Of a DNA stretch of 15,217 nucleotides, positions 15,049 through 15,217 are shown piece by piece. The translations under genes were made by a program, and so were the position numbers. The stretch is from NCBI GenBank assembly GCA_964519585.1, contig CAZFIO010000036.1, positions 1-15,217 on the forward strand, given 5' to 3'. The DNA is from CAZFIO01 sp964519585 (GTDB lineage: Bacteria; Bacillota; Clostridia; Tissierellales; Tissierellaceae). Every line of letters starts with the position of its first letter. Position 1 is the stretch's first letter. A model generated the notes under the pieces. It made no database searches and was not told where the DNA came from. It worked only from the letters and a program-made list of their open reading frames with translations.

Positions 15049-15057
15049 TGGTATAAT
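15049..15057 (+). promoter_or_regulatory. Extended -10 promoter of the right-edge gene
   Basis: TGGTATAAT is a TGnTATAAT element placed just after the dapF terminator. It would start a transcript about 100 bases before the next gene, with the heptamer repeats near its 5' end. No convincing -35 box is seen. Confidence 0.5.
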
Positions 15058-15060
15058 TGA

Positions 15061-15109
15061 AGAAAGCGTAAAGTGTAAAGTTTAAAGCATAAAGGGTAAA
15101 GGATAGGGA
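15061..15109 (+). repeat. Heptamer tandem repeat (consensus NTAAAGN)
   Basis: Five direct heptamers lie at 15068-15102: GTAAAGT, GTAAAGT, TTAAAGC, ATAAAGG and GTAAAGG. Degenerate units flank them (AGAAAGC before, ATAGGGA after). The core TAAAG is invariant while the outer bases drift. The array sits in the expected 5' leader of the right-edge gene. Confidence 0.85.
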
Positions 15110-15161
15110 AGAAGAATCTGAAAAACAAACCTAATTAAAATAAAATTATAGGAGGGTTTGT

Positions 15162-15217
15162 ATGGGAAACTTTAATCCAAATAGTGGATTTTTGTTTTTA
15201 ATGGCAGGAATTATTGT
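15162..15217 (+). CDS. Start of a hydrophobic small or membrane protein (partial)
   Basis: ATG 15162 follows GGAGGG by five bases and opens an uninterrupted frame to the window edge (18 codons): MGNFNPNSGFLFLMAGII. The hydrophilic start, then a Gly/Leu/Ile-rich run, suggests the first membrane helix of a transporter component or small membrane protein. The family cannot be named from this little sequence. Confidence 0.6.
   Translation, partial: MGNFNPNSGFLFLMAGII

Noticed and set aside
15061..15109. CRISPR array
   Set aside because: Units are 7 bp, contiguous, with no spacers, and no cas gene is near.

Overview
The window is AT-rich, with strong GGAGG-type ribosome binding sites, TATAAT-type promoters and U-tract terminators. 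The protein families point to a low-GC Gram-positive anaerobe of the class Clostridia, possibly Tissierellales-like. That placement is an inference from gene content and style, not from a marker gene. No tRNA, rRNA, CRISPR array, insertion sequence or prophage gene was seen.

Layout, left to right. (1) A MATE-family multidrug/Na+ antiporter on the minus strand runs off the left edge and has a recognisable promoter with an overlapping palindrome. (2) About 410 bp follow without a convincing gene, holding short open frames including a small Cys-rich peptide frame. (3) A baeRF family 3 protein (bacterial homologue of archaeo-eukaryotic release factor 1) stands alone and ends in a terminator. (4) A LytTR DNA-binding regulator overlaps a four-helix LiaF/DUF5668-like membrane protein, ending in a terminator. 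A pair of direct repeats 21 bp apart sits upstream of their promoter and fits a LytTR binding site. (5) A DUF4230 lipid-facing or secreted protein is followed by a long FtsA-like actin-fold protein whose C-terminal 260 residues look like three beta-grasp repeats. (6) A NarL/LuxR-type response regulator and HisKA_3 sensor kinase (minus strand) are divergent from an ABC exporter operon of one ATPase and two ABC-2 permeases (plus strand). The set matches the architecture of B. subtilis LnrJK-LnrLMN (linearmycin-type antibiotic sensing and export). The shared control region carries a perfect inverted repeat suited to the regulator. (7) A small YesK-like membrane protein lies on the minus strand. 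(8) A macro domain protein with an XRE-like C-terminal helical tail is followed by a TerY-like von Willebrand A protein. (9) dapF (diaminopimelate epimerase, lysine and peptidoglycan precursor synthesis) ends in a strong terminator. (10) A new transcription unit starts at the right edge, with a heptamer tandem repeat in its leader and a truncated membrane-protein frame.

Functionally the window is rich in envelope stress and antibiotic response modules: MATE efflux, LytTR/LiaF-like pair, Lnr-like two-component system plus exporter. Between these sit stress-associated accessory genes (baeRF, macro/VWA) and one core biosynthetic gene (dapF). The most unusual items are the macro-XRE/VWA pair, the LytTR/LiaF-like pair with its phased repeats, the beta-grasp tail of the FtsA-like protein, and the heptamer repeat in the right-edge leader.
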